This document shows positions 18,676-27,758 of a stretch of DNA of 64,000 bases, one piece after another (within the stretch, counting starts at the first letter, position 1; every line of letters starts with the position of its first letter). The stretch is from AV69 sp963742315 (GTDB lineage Bacteria > Verrucomicrobiota > Verrucomicrobiia > Chthoniobacterales > UBA10450), in assembly GCA_963742315.1 (NCBI GenBank), contig CAVULE010000010.1:124001-188000 (forward strand), written 5' to 3'. The position numbers and the translations under genes were made by a program. The notes under the pieces were generated by a model. That model ran no database searches. It saw only the letters and a list, made by a program, of their open reading frames with translations, and was not told where the DNA came from.

Positions 18676-20280
18676 TCAGGGGTTTCGTCGGTAAATCAAG
18701 ATAAACTCTCCCAACTGCGGCACCTGTTGCGGGATAGCGTCGAAATAATATTCAACTCGATTCGGGGCCATCATGTTGACGAAACCGACTGGAACATAAT
18801 TGTCGGCGATGTACCGCTGAGCCCATTCAAAGATTCGGTTTTCAGATCGAGGCGAATGCAACCAGGAGGTATCGACGGTAACGGAAATCAGATATTTCGG
18901 TTTTGCCGATTCGATCTCATGAATCATCGCGCTTTGCATCTGGCGCGCATATGTCTGTGGCTCCATTAGCGGATAAGTATAAATGTAGCCGGTCGCGGAA
19001 TGACGGTGGGAGTAAAAGTAAATCTGAGGCTCCGATCCTAACACCGCGATGGTGTCGGAAGGGTCCGTATGATCGCGGACGTATTCCGCAACTTTGATTG
19101 TCTCGGGAAAAAGATTTCCAGCGTAGATGGTGTGTGAGATTTCTACTGGAGAAAATCGAAAAAAAAGATCGCGCTGACCATAGACAAGAAAAGCTATGCA
19201 CGATGCAAGTAAAAGAATGGGGAAAAACCGAACCGCAGTGATCTGGCGGCGCAATACGCTTGAGATGTTGTTGACTGCTACGCCGGCGAATAAGGCGACG
19301 GCAGGCAGAAGTAGAATAAAGTAATGTGATCGAAAATAGAAGCCCGGGCAGACTGCCAATATTGAGGAAATGAGCAATCCAAGGAGGAAACCGGTGCTCT
19401 TTCCGGTTGATCTGTTCAAGAAGCAGGTGAATAAACCGATTCCAGCCAATATCCAGAGTGGCCAGTTTGGTCCAATCGCGTCCCTGACGCTGTGAATAAG
19501 GATCTGGCGCACATCTGACATCGAAACAAGGGTTCCGTACTCGTGCGCATAGTGGATTGTCCAAAACCAAAACTTGGCAAACACGCCGGCGTAGCAGAGA
19601 GCAAGAAAGGTAATCACCAGTGGGATTACCGCCCCTCCAGCGAATACCAGGTTTCGTAGAATGGTTTGTGGTAAGACTAAACCGGCGCGAGCATCGGCAA
19701 GAAAAAGATAAATCGCTCCAAAGAGGATGAAAAATAATGCGGGTTGCTTCATGAGAAGCCCAAGCCCCATCAGCAAACCGCTGAGGAAGAGCCGGCCCCG
19801 GCCTGATTGATTCTGCTGGTTTAGTAACAAGAATGCGCCGCCGAGCACCGGTAGCACGACAAAATGAGTTGCATGCCCCGCCAGCCCGAGCACTGATGGG
19901 CTGAGAGAAAGAAGTGCATAACTGACCGCGGCGGCAATCCCAACAGTAGAATTAAGCAGTCGTTTTCCGATGAAAAAGATGAGCGCGCTGGTTGCGCTGT
20001 TAACGAACAATAGCCCCAGATGGATTGCGGTGATTGTTTGTCCGAAAAGAAACATCGTAATCGCGTAGGCGACGTAAGTTCCCGGAAACTTCATGCTATA
20101 AGCCAGCTTGTAAGGCGGAATACCCTGTAAGAGAAGTTGACCGGCGTAACCGTATTCTCCTTCGTCGCGTTCGAGCGGAATTCCAAGCAGTCGAATTCTT
20201 ACTGCAGTAGTCAGACTGAAAACAGCCACCGCAAGCACCCACCAGGTGATGCGAAGAATCTTGTCCTGATCGTTCTTCAC
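18676..20280 (-). CDS. GT39/ArnT-like membrane glycosyltransferase
   Basis: 534 residues with about 11 hydrophobic segments. The first periplasmic loop has LERDEGEYGYAGQLLLQGIP, the acidic motif of GT-C transferases that use a polyprenyl-phosphate sugar. A soluble C-terminal part contains YVRDHTDPSDTIAVLGSEPQ and ATGYIYTYPLMEPQTYARQM, typical of the bacterial glycosyltransferase family 39 group. Acceptor and sugar are unknown. It lies 70 bases upstream of the TMTC-like gene at 16504-18606 on the same strand and probably shares its transcript. The 233 bases to the divergent TMTC-like gene at 20514 hold nothing I recognise. Confidence 0.78.
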   Translation of the reverse strand: MKNDQDKILRITWWVLAVAVFSLTTAVRIRLLGIPLERDEGEYGYAGQLLLQGIPPYKLAYSMKFPGTYVAYAITMFLFGQTITAIHLGLLFVNSATSALIFFIGKRLLNSTVGIAAAVSYALLSLSPSVLGLAGHATHFVVLPVLGGAFLLLNQQNQSGRGRLFLSGLLMGLGLLMKQPALFFILFGAIYLFLADARAGLVLPQTILRNLVFAGGAVIPLVITFLALCYAGVFAKFWFWTIHYAHEYGTLVSMSDVRQILIHSVRDAIGPNWPLWILAGIGLFTCFLNRSTGKSTGFLLGLLISSILAVCPGFYFRSHYFILLLPAVALFAGVAVNNISSVLRRQITAVRFFPILLLASCIAFLVYGQRDLFFRFSPVEISHTIYAGNLFPETIKVAEYVRDHTDPSDTIAVLGSEPQIYFYSHRHSATGYIYTYPLMEPQTYARQMQSAMIHEIESAKPKYLISVTVDTSWLHSPRSENRIFEWAQRYIADNYVPVGFVNMMAPNRVEYYFDAIPQQVPQLGEFILIYRRNP

Positions 20281-20513
20281 ACGCGGATGATTTGCGATAA
20301 AACTCCCACTCCACTGCGGGTTCTTTTATCTCGGGATCTCATGAATTAAGCATCAATTACTAGAGTAACTTTACTACTTTCTAGAGGTCTAAATTGTCCG
20401 TAAACACCCGCAACAGGAAAGCGTTGAGACTGGTAAGCAGCGAGGATGCATACTTGAAGATCGGGAACTGGATAGCATTTTAGGCAGACCCATTACGAAG
20501 TATCCAATAACAA

Positions 20514-22577
20514 ATGCAGAATGCGCTCTTTAGATATCTAGCCCGTCCCAAGCGAGACTATCTCCTCTTGGCGCTGCTTTTGGCTGTCACCACGATTTTG
20601 GCTTACCAGCCGGCGTGGCACGGCGGTTTCATTTGGGACGACGATGCTTACATAACTAACAACGAGTTGCTGACCGCTCCGGACGGTTTGCGCCGGATTT
20701 GGTTCTCGTTGGATTCTCCCTCTCAGTACTTCCCACTCGTTTACACCATGTTTCGCTTTGAACGCGCCTGGTGGGGACTTAACCCGACCGGTTATCATTT
20801 GGTCAATATTTTGCTTCATATCGCGAATGCGCTGATTCTGTGGAGTTTACTGGCCCGTTTGCGCGTGCCCGGCGCCTGGCTGGCTAGCGCAATTTTCGCA
20901 CTTCATCCGGTACAAGTCGAATCGGTCGCATGGATCACCGAACGGAAAAATGTGTTAATGGGACTTTTCTTTCTGCTCACGATTCGTGCCTGGGTTGAAT
21001 TTGTCGATAAACAAACGAAGCATCGCTGGTTTTTTTACGTTCTGGCACTGCTGCTTTATGCCTTGGCCCTTTTCAGTAAAACGACCGCCTGTACGCTTCC
21101 AGCCGCGCTGCTCTTAATCTTGTGGTTGCAGGGACGGCGAATCAACCAACGCCAGCTGGTGCAACTTGTTCCCTTTGTAGTTCTCGCGCTTGGCATGGGT
21201 TTATTGACAGTTTGGTGGGAGCGTTACCATCAAGGCACGCACGGGCCCCTTTTCGCCATAAGTCCACCCGAGCGTCTTCTGATTGCCAGCCGAGCTATCT
21301 GGTTCTACCTGGGCAAACTATTTTGGCCATCGAACCTTACTTTCATTTATCCGCGATGGATAGTCTCACCGACGCACCTGTTGGAGTATGCATGGTTGGC
21401 CGCTCTAGGCGGATTATGCGCTGCGATATCCTTCGCAAGAAGGTATGTGGGACGCAGCCTCGAAGTCGCAGCGTTATTTTTTGTAGCGACACTTAGCCCG
21501 GTACTCGGCTTCATCATGCTCTATACCTTTCGCTACACCTTTGTGGCAGATCATTACCAATACCTGGCCAGCATCGGTCCAATCGCGCTTGCGTCCGCCG
21601 GTATCACAACTTTGGCCGCTTCGTTCAAAGAGAGCCGTCATTTCATCTTCGGCGCAGCGGTTTGTATTGTTGCAGCGCTCGCCGTGTCCACCTGGCGCCA
21701 AAGCGGGATGTACTCTGACATCGAAGCGCTCTGGCGGACCACGATTGCCAGAAATCCTGGTTGCTGGATGGCTCATAATAATTTGGGCATCGTTCTTTCA
21801 CAGGAAGGCGAGATTGACGAAGCGATTGCTCATTACCGGAAAACGCTGGAAATGAGCCCCGATTTTGCAGAGGCCGATTATAATCTTGGCAACGCTCTTC
21901 TCCAAAAAGGGGAAATCGATGCCGCAATCTTCCATTGCCAGAGGGCAGTAACGATTCAACCTAACGACCCAGAGGCCCAGGTTGCTCTCGGCAACGCTCT
22001 TTTCAAAAAGGGATTAATCGACGAATCGATTGTTCATTACCAAAAAGCGTTGGCGATACGGCCTTATTACGTTACCGCTCACTATAATCTTAGCAGCGCC
22101 TTTCTGAAGAAAGGTGAAATCGACAAAGCAATCTTTCATTGCCAGGCTGTCCTATCGACACAGCCTGAGCACGCAGACGCTCACACTATCCTTGCCAATG
22201 CTTTTCTTCAAAAGGGTGAAATTGGGAACGCGATTGAGCAGTACAAAAAAACACTGGAGATCGCGCCGCGATCTGTTCCCGCCCTGAATAACCTGGCCTG
22301 GATATTAGCAACCTATTCGGATCCGGCATTTCGAGATGGCACAAAGGCGCTCGAGCTTGCTCAGAGAGCAAATGAATTTTCGGGTCGCAACAACCCGATC
22401 ATTCTTCGAACGCTGGCGGCGGCCCATGCGAATGTAGGGCAATTCGGCACGGCGGTTGAAGTGGGGCAACTCGCTTTATCGCTCACCGACCGGCAAAGCC
22501 CGCTTGCCAGCGCATTGCAACGAGAGCTTGCCGGTTACAAAGCAAGTGAGCCGTATCGGGAAAGTGTTAAGCGTTAA
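20514..22577 (+). CDS. TMTC-like membrane transferase with C-terminal TPR repeats (2)
   Basis: 687 residues, same family as the gene at 16504-18606 but clearly divergent, so an old duplication. It has FIWDDDAYITNNELL with the acidic pair in the first periplasmic loop, HPVQVESVAWITERKNVLMG, about ten membrane segments, then at least six TPRs from about residue 420 (NNLGIVLSQEGEIDEAIAHY, YNLGNALLQKGEIDAAIFHC and others). The ends of the two proteins also agree (NNLAWILATYSDPAFRDGTK here, NNLAWVLATSSDPSIRNGAK there). Transcribed divergently from the GT39-like gene. Glycan or protein O-mannosylation is a family-based guess. Confidence 0.75.
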   Translation: MQNALFRYLARPKRDYLLLALLLAVTTILAYQPAWHGGFIWDDDAYITNNELLTAPDGLRRIWFSLDSPSQYFPLVYTMFRFERAWWGLNPTGYHLVNILLHIANALILWSLLARLRVPGAWLASAIFALHPVQVESVAWITERKNVLMGLFFLLTIRAWVEFVDKQTKHRWFFYVLALLLYALALFSKTTACTLPAALLLILWLQGRRINQRQLVQLVPFVVLALGMGLLTVWWERYHQGTHGPLFAISPPERLLIASRAIWFYLGKLFWPSNLTFIYPRWIVSPTHLLEYAWLAALGGLCAAISFARRYVGRSLEVAALFFVATLSPVLGFIMLYTFRYTFVADHYQYLASIGPIALASAGITTLAASFKESRHFIFGAAVCIVAALAVSTWRQSGMYSDIEALWRTTIARNPGCWMAHNNLGIVLSQEGEIDEAIAHYRKTLEMSPDFAEADYNLGNALLQKGEIDAAIFHCQRAVTIQPNDPEAQVALGNALFKKGLIDESIVHYQKALAIRPYYVTAHYNLSSAFLKKGEIDKAIFHCQAVLSTQPEHADAHTILANAFLQKGEIGNAIEQYKKTLEIAPRSVPALNNLAWILATYSDPAFRDGTKALELAQRANEFSGRNNPIILRTLAAAHANVGQFGTAVEVGQLALSLTDRQSPLASALQRELAGYKASEPYRESVKR

Positions 22578-22664
22578 CGGGTTAGGAGAGCGCAAAAGGG
22601 CGGAAGCGCCGGCTGATAAGGAGATATAGTGGCATAGACAGTGCTCATATGAACCATAAGTACC

Positions 22665-23246
22665 ATGGTCTTGGTAAGCATTGTTCCGTTCCGCCCAAGG
22701 CGCATTCTTTTTCTGGTCGCCGCCTTTTCCGCTCTCTCCATTGCTACTTGCTTTGCCGATTCACTTCTCGTCACCGCCAAAAAGACGCCTTACGATCATC
22801 AGATGGCGCGAATTCAGCCAGTCTTGAACGCGCCAACTTCTCTTCATCATTCCGTTCTGCCCCTGTCCCTTGTTAATCAGTGGATAGGCGAGCTGCGTGC
22901 AATTCCCTACAGCTATTCGATGGAGTGGAAAACGCCGAATGAGATTGCCCACGCGCCAACTGCGGATTGCAAGGGAAAAGCAGTCGCACTTTATCAAAGA
23001 ATGCGAGAAAATGGTGCGCGTAATCTGCGTCTGGTAATCGGCAAACGCACTCCGGTGAGCCGCTGCACCCACACCTGGGTTGAATGGACGAGCGCATCCG
23101 TGACCTTTGTCCTCGATCCAACGATCAATTGGGTTGCCCAGGCGATCAATGAGATACCGGAAAACTCATACGTGCCCTATTACGCCTACGCCGGCAGCCG
23201 AAAGTATCGGGCGGCTGCAGCAACGTCATTGTACGCGCGTCTGTAA
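22665..23246 (+). CDS. Transglutaminase-like cysteine peptidase-fold secreted protein
   Basis: 193 residues with an N-terminal membrane or signal segment (ILFLVAAFSALSIATCFA). A papain/transglutaminase-like triad is visible: Cys in TADCKGKAVALYQRM, His in CTHTWVEW and Asp in FVLDPTINW. This layout resembles bacterial transglutaminase-like cysteine proteinases (BTLCP), which are often encoded beside secretion or adhesin genes. Whether it cuts a peptide or crosslinks is unknown. It lies 87 bases after the TMTC-like gene and may share its transcript. No strong ribosome binding site precedes the chosen ATG. Confidence 0.62.
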   Translation: MVLVSIVPFRPRRILFLVAAFSALSIATCFADSLLVTAKKTPYDHQMARIQPVLNAPTSLHHSVLPLSLVNQWIGELRAIPYSYSMEWKTPNEIAHAPTADCKGKAVALYQRMRENGARNLRLVIGKRTPVSRCTHTWVEWTSASVTFVLDPTINWVAQAINEIPENSYVPYYAYAGSRKYRAAAATSLYARL

Positions 23247-23368
23247 TTCAAAAGTTTTCTACTTCCGTCAGATTGCGGTAGCTGGTCTGGTATTATTAAG
23301 GCCAGATGTCAACCGGCCGGCAATTTTCGCTTGTCAGATCGGGAGAGGATTGGATAACGTGCTATTGA

Positions 23369-24658
23369 ATGGGGGGTATGGCGGCGAAGCGGCACTATTT
23401 TTTACGCGCTTCAACCTTTTTTCTTGGCTTCGGAATTGCCATCTCAATCAGCGGCGCTGACCTGGTGTTGCAAAAAGTTCCGCTCCTGACAGTGGCGCAG
23501 GCTCCTAACTACCCGCAAAATCTGGCCCGGTTCGATCTTGGCGCCCAAATCGAGAGCGACGTGCCAGACGATGCCTCCTCTTCGGTTCCATTCCTTTCCG
23601 GTGATCCGGCATCGGTTTACGGGCTTAGAACCGGCACAACTAGACTTCTGATCTCGCTCGCTCAAATCGAGAATATCGACAGCATTGCATTCCTTAACAG
23701 CGAGGCGAAGGGGACGGTTACTATCGCCATGTCTAGCGCAAAACTCTCACCTGAAAGCCCGCAATGGCACGACGCCGGGCAAGAGGAACTTTCCAGTGGA
23801 TTAATCTCCGCCAGGATCGGCCCCGCTGAGGCAAAGTATGTTCGACTGACCTTTAATGTACGCAGCCCCGGCCGCATCATTAGCCTCGGAATTTATTCCG
23901 CAGCGCCGGTTTCTGGTTTCACTATGCCGCGCGCGCGAAAGATTGCGGCCGCCAGTTCCGCTGACGCCAGGTCGAAGGCTAATTACAATCTTGCTGATTT
24001 GCACGCAAGAGCGCGCACAATTTTTGTTAGTTCAGGCGATGATTTAAAACTCGCCTACAACATGATCGATGGTCAGCCTGGCACGGCGTACGGGTTTGCC
24101 GCCAGCGACGCAGCTCCGGCCGCGATAATTGATCTGGGCCGTTCCGTGTCTGTTAACCGTATTTCAACTTTCTCGACTCCCAGCTCGGCCACGGTGACAT
24201 TTTATCTGCTCGGTGCCTTGCCGGGCAATAACACCGGAAATCTGGAATCGAGCTTGCGGATCGATCCACAGACGCTCGCCGCATTTCGGACGGTCGGCAC
24301 CGGCAATGATGATGGAAGTGGTCGGGTCGCGGTCGATTTCGAGGAGACCACCGGTCGCTATGTCATGCTGGTATGGACACCGTCCACGCGGAATGCAAAT
24401 TTCTCTGTCGCTGAAGTTGCTGTCTTCGGCCCAGCCAGCAACGCGAGGCTGCTGGCGGCAAATACTATTGGAAACAACCCTTCCGATACTTCGGACGGCA
24501 AGACTGTTCGCGATTCGAAGGATGCAAAAGACTTCAGCAAGGAGATTCCGCGGGAAGGACCCGCGGAAGAGCAGGCCCCCGGCGAAGGGCCGGCGCCTGA
24601 ATTGCCTCGACCTCCACCATTTGTCTTTATCCCAAGAGTTGTGCCAACAAGCCCGTAA
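23369..24658 (+). CDS. Secreted protein with two discoidin-like (F5/8 C) domains
   Basis: 429 residues. An N-terminal signal sequence (FLRASTFFLGFGIAISISGA) is followed by two similar beta-rich modules, about 60-190 and 215-350. Both resemble galactose-binding-like folds: the first has YGLRTGTTRLLISLAQIENI and AKYVRLTFNVRSPG, the second TAYGFAASDAAPAAIIDLGR and GRYVMLVWTPSTRNANFSVA. The last 60 residues are acidic then Pro-rich (GPAEEQAPGEGPAPELPRPP), probably disordered. Carbohydrate binding is inferred from the fold. It follows the transglutaminase-like gene. A second ATG at 23378 is an alternative start. Confidence 0.55.
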   Translation: MGGMAAKRHYFLRASTFFLGFGIAISISGADLVLQKVPLLTVAQAPNYPQNLARFDLGAQIESDVPDDASSSVPFLSGDPASVYGLRTGTTRLLISLAQIENIDSIAFLNSEAKGTVTIAMSSAKLSPESPQWHDAGQEELSSGLISARIGPAEAKYVRLTFNVRSPGRIISLGIYSAAPVSGFTMPRARKIAAASSADARSKANYNLADLHARARTIFVSSGDDLKLAYNMIDGQPGTAYGFAASDAAPAAIIDLGRSVSVNRISTFSTPSSATVTFYLLGALPGNNTGNLESSLRIDPQTLAAFRTVGTGNDDGSGRVAVDFEETTGRYVMLVWTPSTRNANFSVAEVAVFGPASNARLLAANTIGNNPSDTSDGKTVRDSKDAKDFSKEIPREGPAEEQAPGEGPAPELPRPPPFVFIPRVVPTSP

Positions 24659-24761
24659 GGACTTGGAGGAGGACTCCCTTGTGCGAGCCCAGTTGCGGCG
24701 TCGCAGCGCTCCGCCTTCACCGGACTAGCGGACCTTCCGTGCGCCCGATTTACGCACCTAA

Positions 24762-25970
24762 TTAAAGCGCATCGCGAATGGTCGCGAACACCTCCGTATT
24801 ATCAATTGTGCCGCGAAGTTTTTCCATTCCCAGGCCAGTGGAGTTGGCAATCGGATCTTCGACCGAATTGAGTGCAGATGGAGCTTGAATGGCGGCTGGT
24901 TCAAGCGCGGAAAGATCTCGGGTGCCAGGCGACTCCACGTTTCCGCCGCTCTTCCCACCATTAGGTCCGGTTGCCCACGTAACCCAGGGCTGACCGGCCG
25001 AGTTTAGACCGAGGATGGCGACGCCGCTGTCGTAGCGAAACGGATACCCGTTAACGCTCATTCCGCCAATTGCCGCATCACCGCACACGATGATTGCGGC
25101 ATCTTTGCCAGCATACTGCCGTCCAATCTTGACAGCGCGATCGAGCTCCGCCGTTTCGCGCAGCGTCCGTTCGCCCAAATTTTGCCACGCCGCCGAGGCC
25201 ATCAAATGGGCGTCCACAACCAAAATATAACCGTGACGGTTGACCTGAAGAAGTTCGATGGCCCGTCGCACCATATCTGCCAGGGACGGTTGCTCAGTCC
25301 GCGCCGCGACTTCGTCGGTAAACGGCAGATCATTGGCCGCAAAGAGTCCGAGAAGGCGTGGCTGTTGCCATTCCGTGATTTGTTCCAGCTCAGGCAAATT
25401 GTGAACGACGCGAATCCGGGCCTGGTCCAGCTTTTCTTTCTTAAACTCCGTTGCTCCACCACCCAGGGCAATGTCGACTGCATCCCGCTCGATCAGCGCG
25501 TTGGCAAATTCTTGCGGCTGTTTCGCGTTGTTAGCGTGGGCATAGAAGGCTGCCGCGGTTGGGTTGGTGAGCGCCCCGTCAGTCACAATTCCAGTAGCAC
25601 GACCTTCCTCATGCGCGAGCTCTAGAATCGTTCTCAGCGCCTCGCTCGATTCCGATAGAGAAATCGTTCCGTTCTTTACTTTTGTTCCCGTTGCCAGGGT
25701 GGAGGCGGCTGCAGCTGAATCTGGCGCTGCGAAATCGGCTGAGTGATTGCGCAGTCGCGCTGAAAATTCCAAACGATCCATCGCCAGCGGATTGTCTGCA
25801 CCCCCGATATAGACCCGCGTCGCCGCTGTTCGTTGCGCGGTCAATCCTTCCCCAATGAACAGAATGATCCCGAAAGGTTTTTGCACGACCCAATTTTTAA
25901 AATAGAGAACGCCCAGGGCGGCAAAGGCGAGAAGGCAGATTAGAGCGAGTATCTGGTTCCTCCACTTCAT
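24762..25970 (-). CDS. Alkaline-phosphatase-family protein, metal ligands mostly lost
   Basis: 402 residues with one N-terminal membrane anchor (8-24). The fold is recognisable: FIGEG (38-42), PDSAAAASTLATGTKVKNGT around the nucleophile Ser85, NPTAAAFYAH (136-145) and the C-terminal GTIDNTEVFATIRDAL. The metal sites are not intact. The usual Asp of IGDG is Glu41; the E-G-x-x-x-D-x-x-x-H motif is VVDAHLMASAAW (251-262), losing its Asp and His; the usual ADHETGG is CGDAAIGG (296-303), with His replaced by Ala299; and the last zinc His of the EHTxE motif reads LNSVE. A hydrolase with normal two-zinc chemistry is unlikely; a binding or regulatory pseudoenzyme is more plausible. Divergent from gpmI. 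Confidence 0.75.
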   Translation of the reverse strand: MKWRNQILALICLLAFAALGVLYFKNWVVQKPFGIILFIGEGLTAQRTAATRVYIGGADNPLAMDRLEFSARLRNHSADFAAPDSAAAASTLATGTKVKNGTISLSESSEALRTILELAHEEGRATGIVTDGALTNPTAAAFYAHANNAKQPQEFANALIERDAVDIALGGGATEFKKEKLDQARIRVVHNLPELEQITEWQQPRLLGLFAANDLPFTDEVAARTEQPSLADMVRRAIELLQVNRHGYILVVDAHLMASAAWQNLGERTLRETAELDRAVKIGRQYAGKDAAIIVCGDAAIGGMSVNGYPFRYDSGVAILGLNSAGQPWVTWATGPNGGKSGGNVESPGTRDLSALEPAAIQAPSALNSVEDPIANSTGLGMEKLRGTIDNTEVFATIRDAL

Positions 25971-26062
25971 GGCGCGATGTGAATGAGCCGATAGCGCATT
26001 GTCAATCCCGCCGCCATCGGAAATCGCTTGTCTGGTCTTGCCCGGTCGGCAGATTGCGCGCG

Positions 26063-27595
26063 ATGAGCGGGCCGGTAATGCTGATTATTCGTGATGGCTG
26101 GGGAATCAATCCCGGTGGCCGCGATCGGGCGAAGGAAAATGGCGATGCTACTTTGCTCGCGAACACGCCCTGCCACGATCAGCTCTACGCCAGTTACCCG
26201 AGGGGGAAATTAAGCGCGAGCGGCGAAGATGTCGGATTGCCGGAAGGGCAGATGGGAAACTCCGAAGTCGGGCACCTGAATCTTGGAGCGGGCCGGATCG
26301 TTTACCAGGATTTAACGCGAATTAACAAAGCGCTCGCCGCCGGCGAGCTGGCACACAATGCCGTGCTCCAGGATAGCTTCCAAAAAGCGCGCAACCATCG
26401 TTTGCATTTGCTCGGTCTGGTTTCTGATGGAGGCGTGCACAGTCATTATCTCCATCTCCTGGCGCTGGCCCAAGCCGCCCATGAGGCAGGAGCGAAAGAA
26501 ATTTTTGTGCACGCCTTTACCGACGGAAGAGATGCCTCCCCTACCGGTGGGGCAGAGATTTTGCGCAAATGCGAAAAGGCTTTGTCTAAAAGCGGTGCGC
26601 AAATTGTAACCGTCGTCGGTCGTTACTTTGCGATGGACCGCGACCGGCGCTGGGACCGCACCAAAAAGGCGTGGGACGCGATCGTCCTTGGCCAGGGCGA
26701 GCAGGTGAAGACATCACCAGCCGAGGCGGTGGCGGCAAAATATAAGGAAGGTAAAACCGACGAATTCATGCCGCCGCTAATTTTTGCATACGCTGGTGAA
26801 CAACGCGTGCGCGATAACGATGTCGTCTTGTTTTTCAATTTCCGTGCTGATCGGGCCCGTCAACTTTCGCAGGCCTTTCTCTTCGAAAAATTTGATGGCT
26901 TCAATCGTGGGGTTTGGCCGCGCGTCCATTTCGTGACGTTGACGCAGTACGACGTGACCTACCCGTCACCCTACATTTTCGCGCCCGAAAATTTGGAGCA
27001 TATCCTCGGCGAGGTCGCCAGTGCCGCCGGCAAGACACAGTTACGTATTGCGGAAACGGAAAAGTATCCACACGTCACTTATTTTTTTAATGGAGGAGTT
27101 GAGCGCGCATTCCCGGGCGAAGAGCGCAAAATAGTGCCTTCGCCCAAAGTCGCGACCTACGATTTGCAGCCGGAAATGAGCGCGCTGCAGGTCACTGATG
27201 AAGTTTGCGCGCGAATGGCGAATTACGATCTAATCATTCTAAACTTCGCTAATCCGGACATGGTCGGTCATACCGGGGTGGTTGAAGCCGGGATAAAGGC
27301 GGTTGAAACAGTAGATGCCTGCGTCGCTCGGATCGTTCCGAAATTGCTGGAGCTTGATGGAAAAGGTCTGATTACGGCGGACCACGGCAATTGTGAATTG
27401 ATGCGGAATCCCGACGGCTCACCCAACACCGCGCACACCACCAACCTTGTGCATGTCATTTACGTTGCGAAAGACGCGGCAAATTTTGTTTGCCATGATG
27501 GAATCTTGGCCGATGTCGCGCCTACGCTGTTGTTCCTGCTCGGCCTGCCCCAGCCAAAAGAAATGACAGGACATAATTTACTTGTCCGCAAGTAG
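26063..27595 (+). CDS. gpmI: Phosphoglycerate mutase, 2,3-bisphosphoglycerate-independent
   Basis: Interconverts 3- and 2-phosphoglycerate in glycolysis and gluconeogenesis using two metal ions and a phosphoserine. The start at 26063 (MSGPVMLIIRDGWGINPGG) gives 510 residues, the family norm; the longer open frame adds 28 unrelated residues. The catalytic serine is in GQMGNSEVGHLNLGAGR, the insert domain has HAFTDGRDASP and GRYFAMDRDRRWDRT, and the second metal site has FANPDMVGHTG and TADHGNCE. All expected ligands are present, in contrast to its divergent neighbour of the same superfamily. Confidence 0.95.
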   Translation: MSGPVMLIIRDGWGINPGGRDRAKENGDATLLANTPCHDQLYASYPRGKLSASGEDVGLPEGQMGNSEVGHLNLGAGRIVYQDLTRINKALAAGELAHNAVLQDSFQKARNHRLHLLGLVSDGGVHSHYLHLLALAQAAHEAGAKEIFVHAFTDGRDASPTGGAEILRKCEKALSKSGAQIVTVVGRYFAMDRDRRWDRTKKAWDAIVLGQGEQVKTSPAEAVAAKYKEGKTDEFMPPLIFAYAGEQRVRDNDVVLFFNFRADRARQLSQAFLFEKFDGFNRGVWPRVHFVTLTQYDVTYPSPYIFAPENLEHILGEVASAAGKTQLRIAETEKYPHVTYFFNGGVERAFPGEERKIVPSPKVATYDLQPEMSALQVTDEVCARMANYDLIILNFANPDMVGHTGVVEAGIKAVETVDACVARIVPKLLELDGKGLITADHGNCELMRNPDGSPNTAHTTNLVHVIYVAKDAANFVCHDGILADVAPTLLFLLGLPQPKEMTGHNLLVRK

Positions 27596-27620
27596 ACGCA
27601 ATAGCAACCATAGCACGCGC

Positions 27621-27734
27621 GTCATCCCGAGCGAAGCGAGGGACCTCACCTAAATGGAAGCGTCACGCAAGCGACGTTTGTGTGGTCAATTACTTGATGT
27701 GAGGTCCCTCATCGTCTGCGCGATTCGGGATGAC
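27621..27734. repeat. Dispersed palindromic repeat, family A, copy 2
   Basis: Ends GTCATCCCGAGCGAAGCGAG and TCGGGATGAC, with inner arms GGGACCTCACC... and ...GTGAGGTCCCTC forming a second paired segment. It lies just after gpmI, between convergent genes. Confidence 0.85.
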
Positions 27735-27758
27735 CGATGTCGTGCCGTCGCACCGTTC

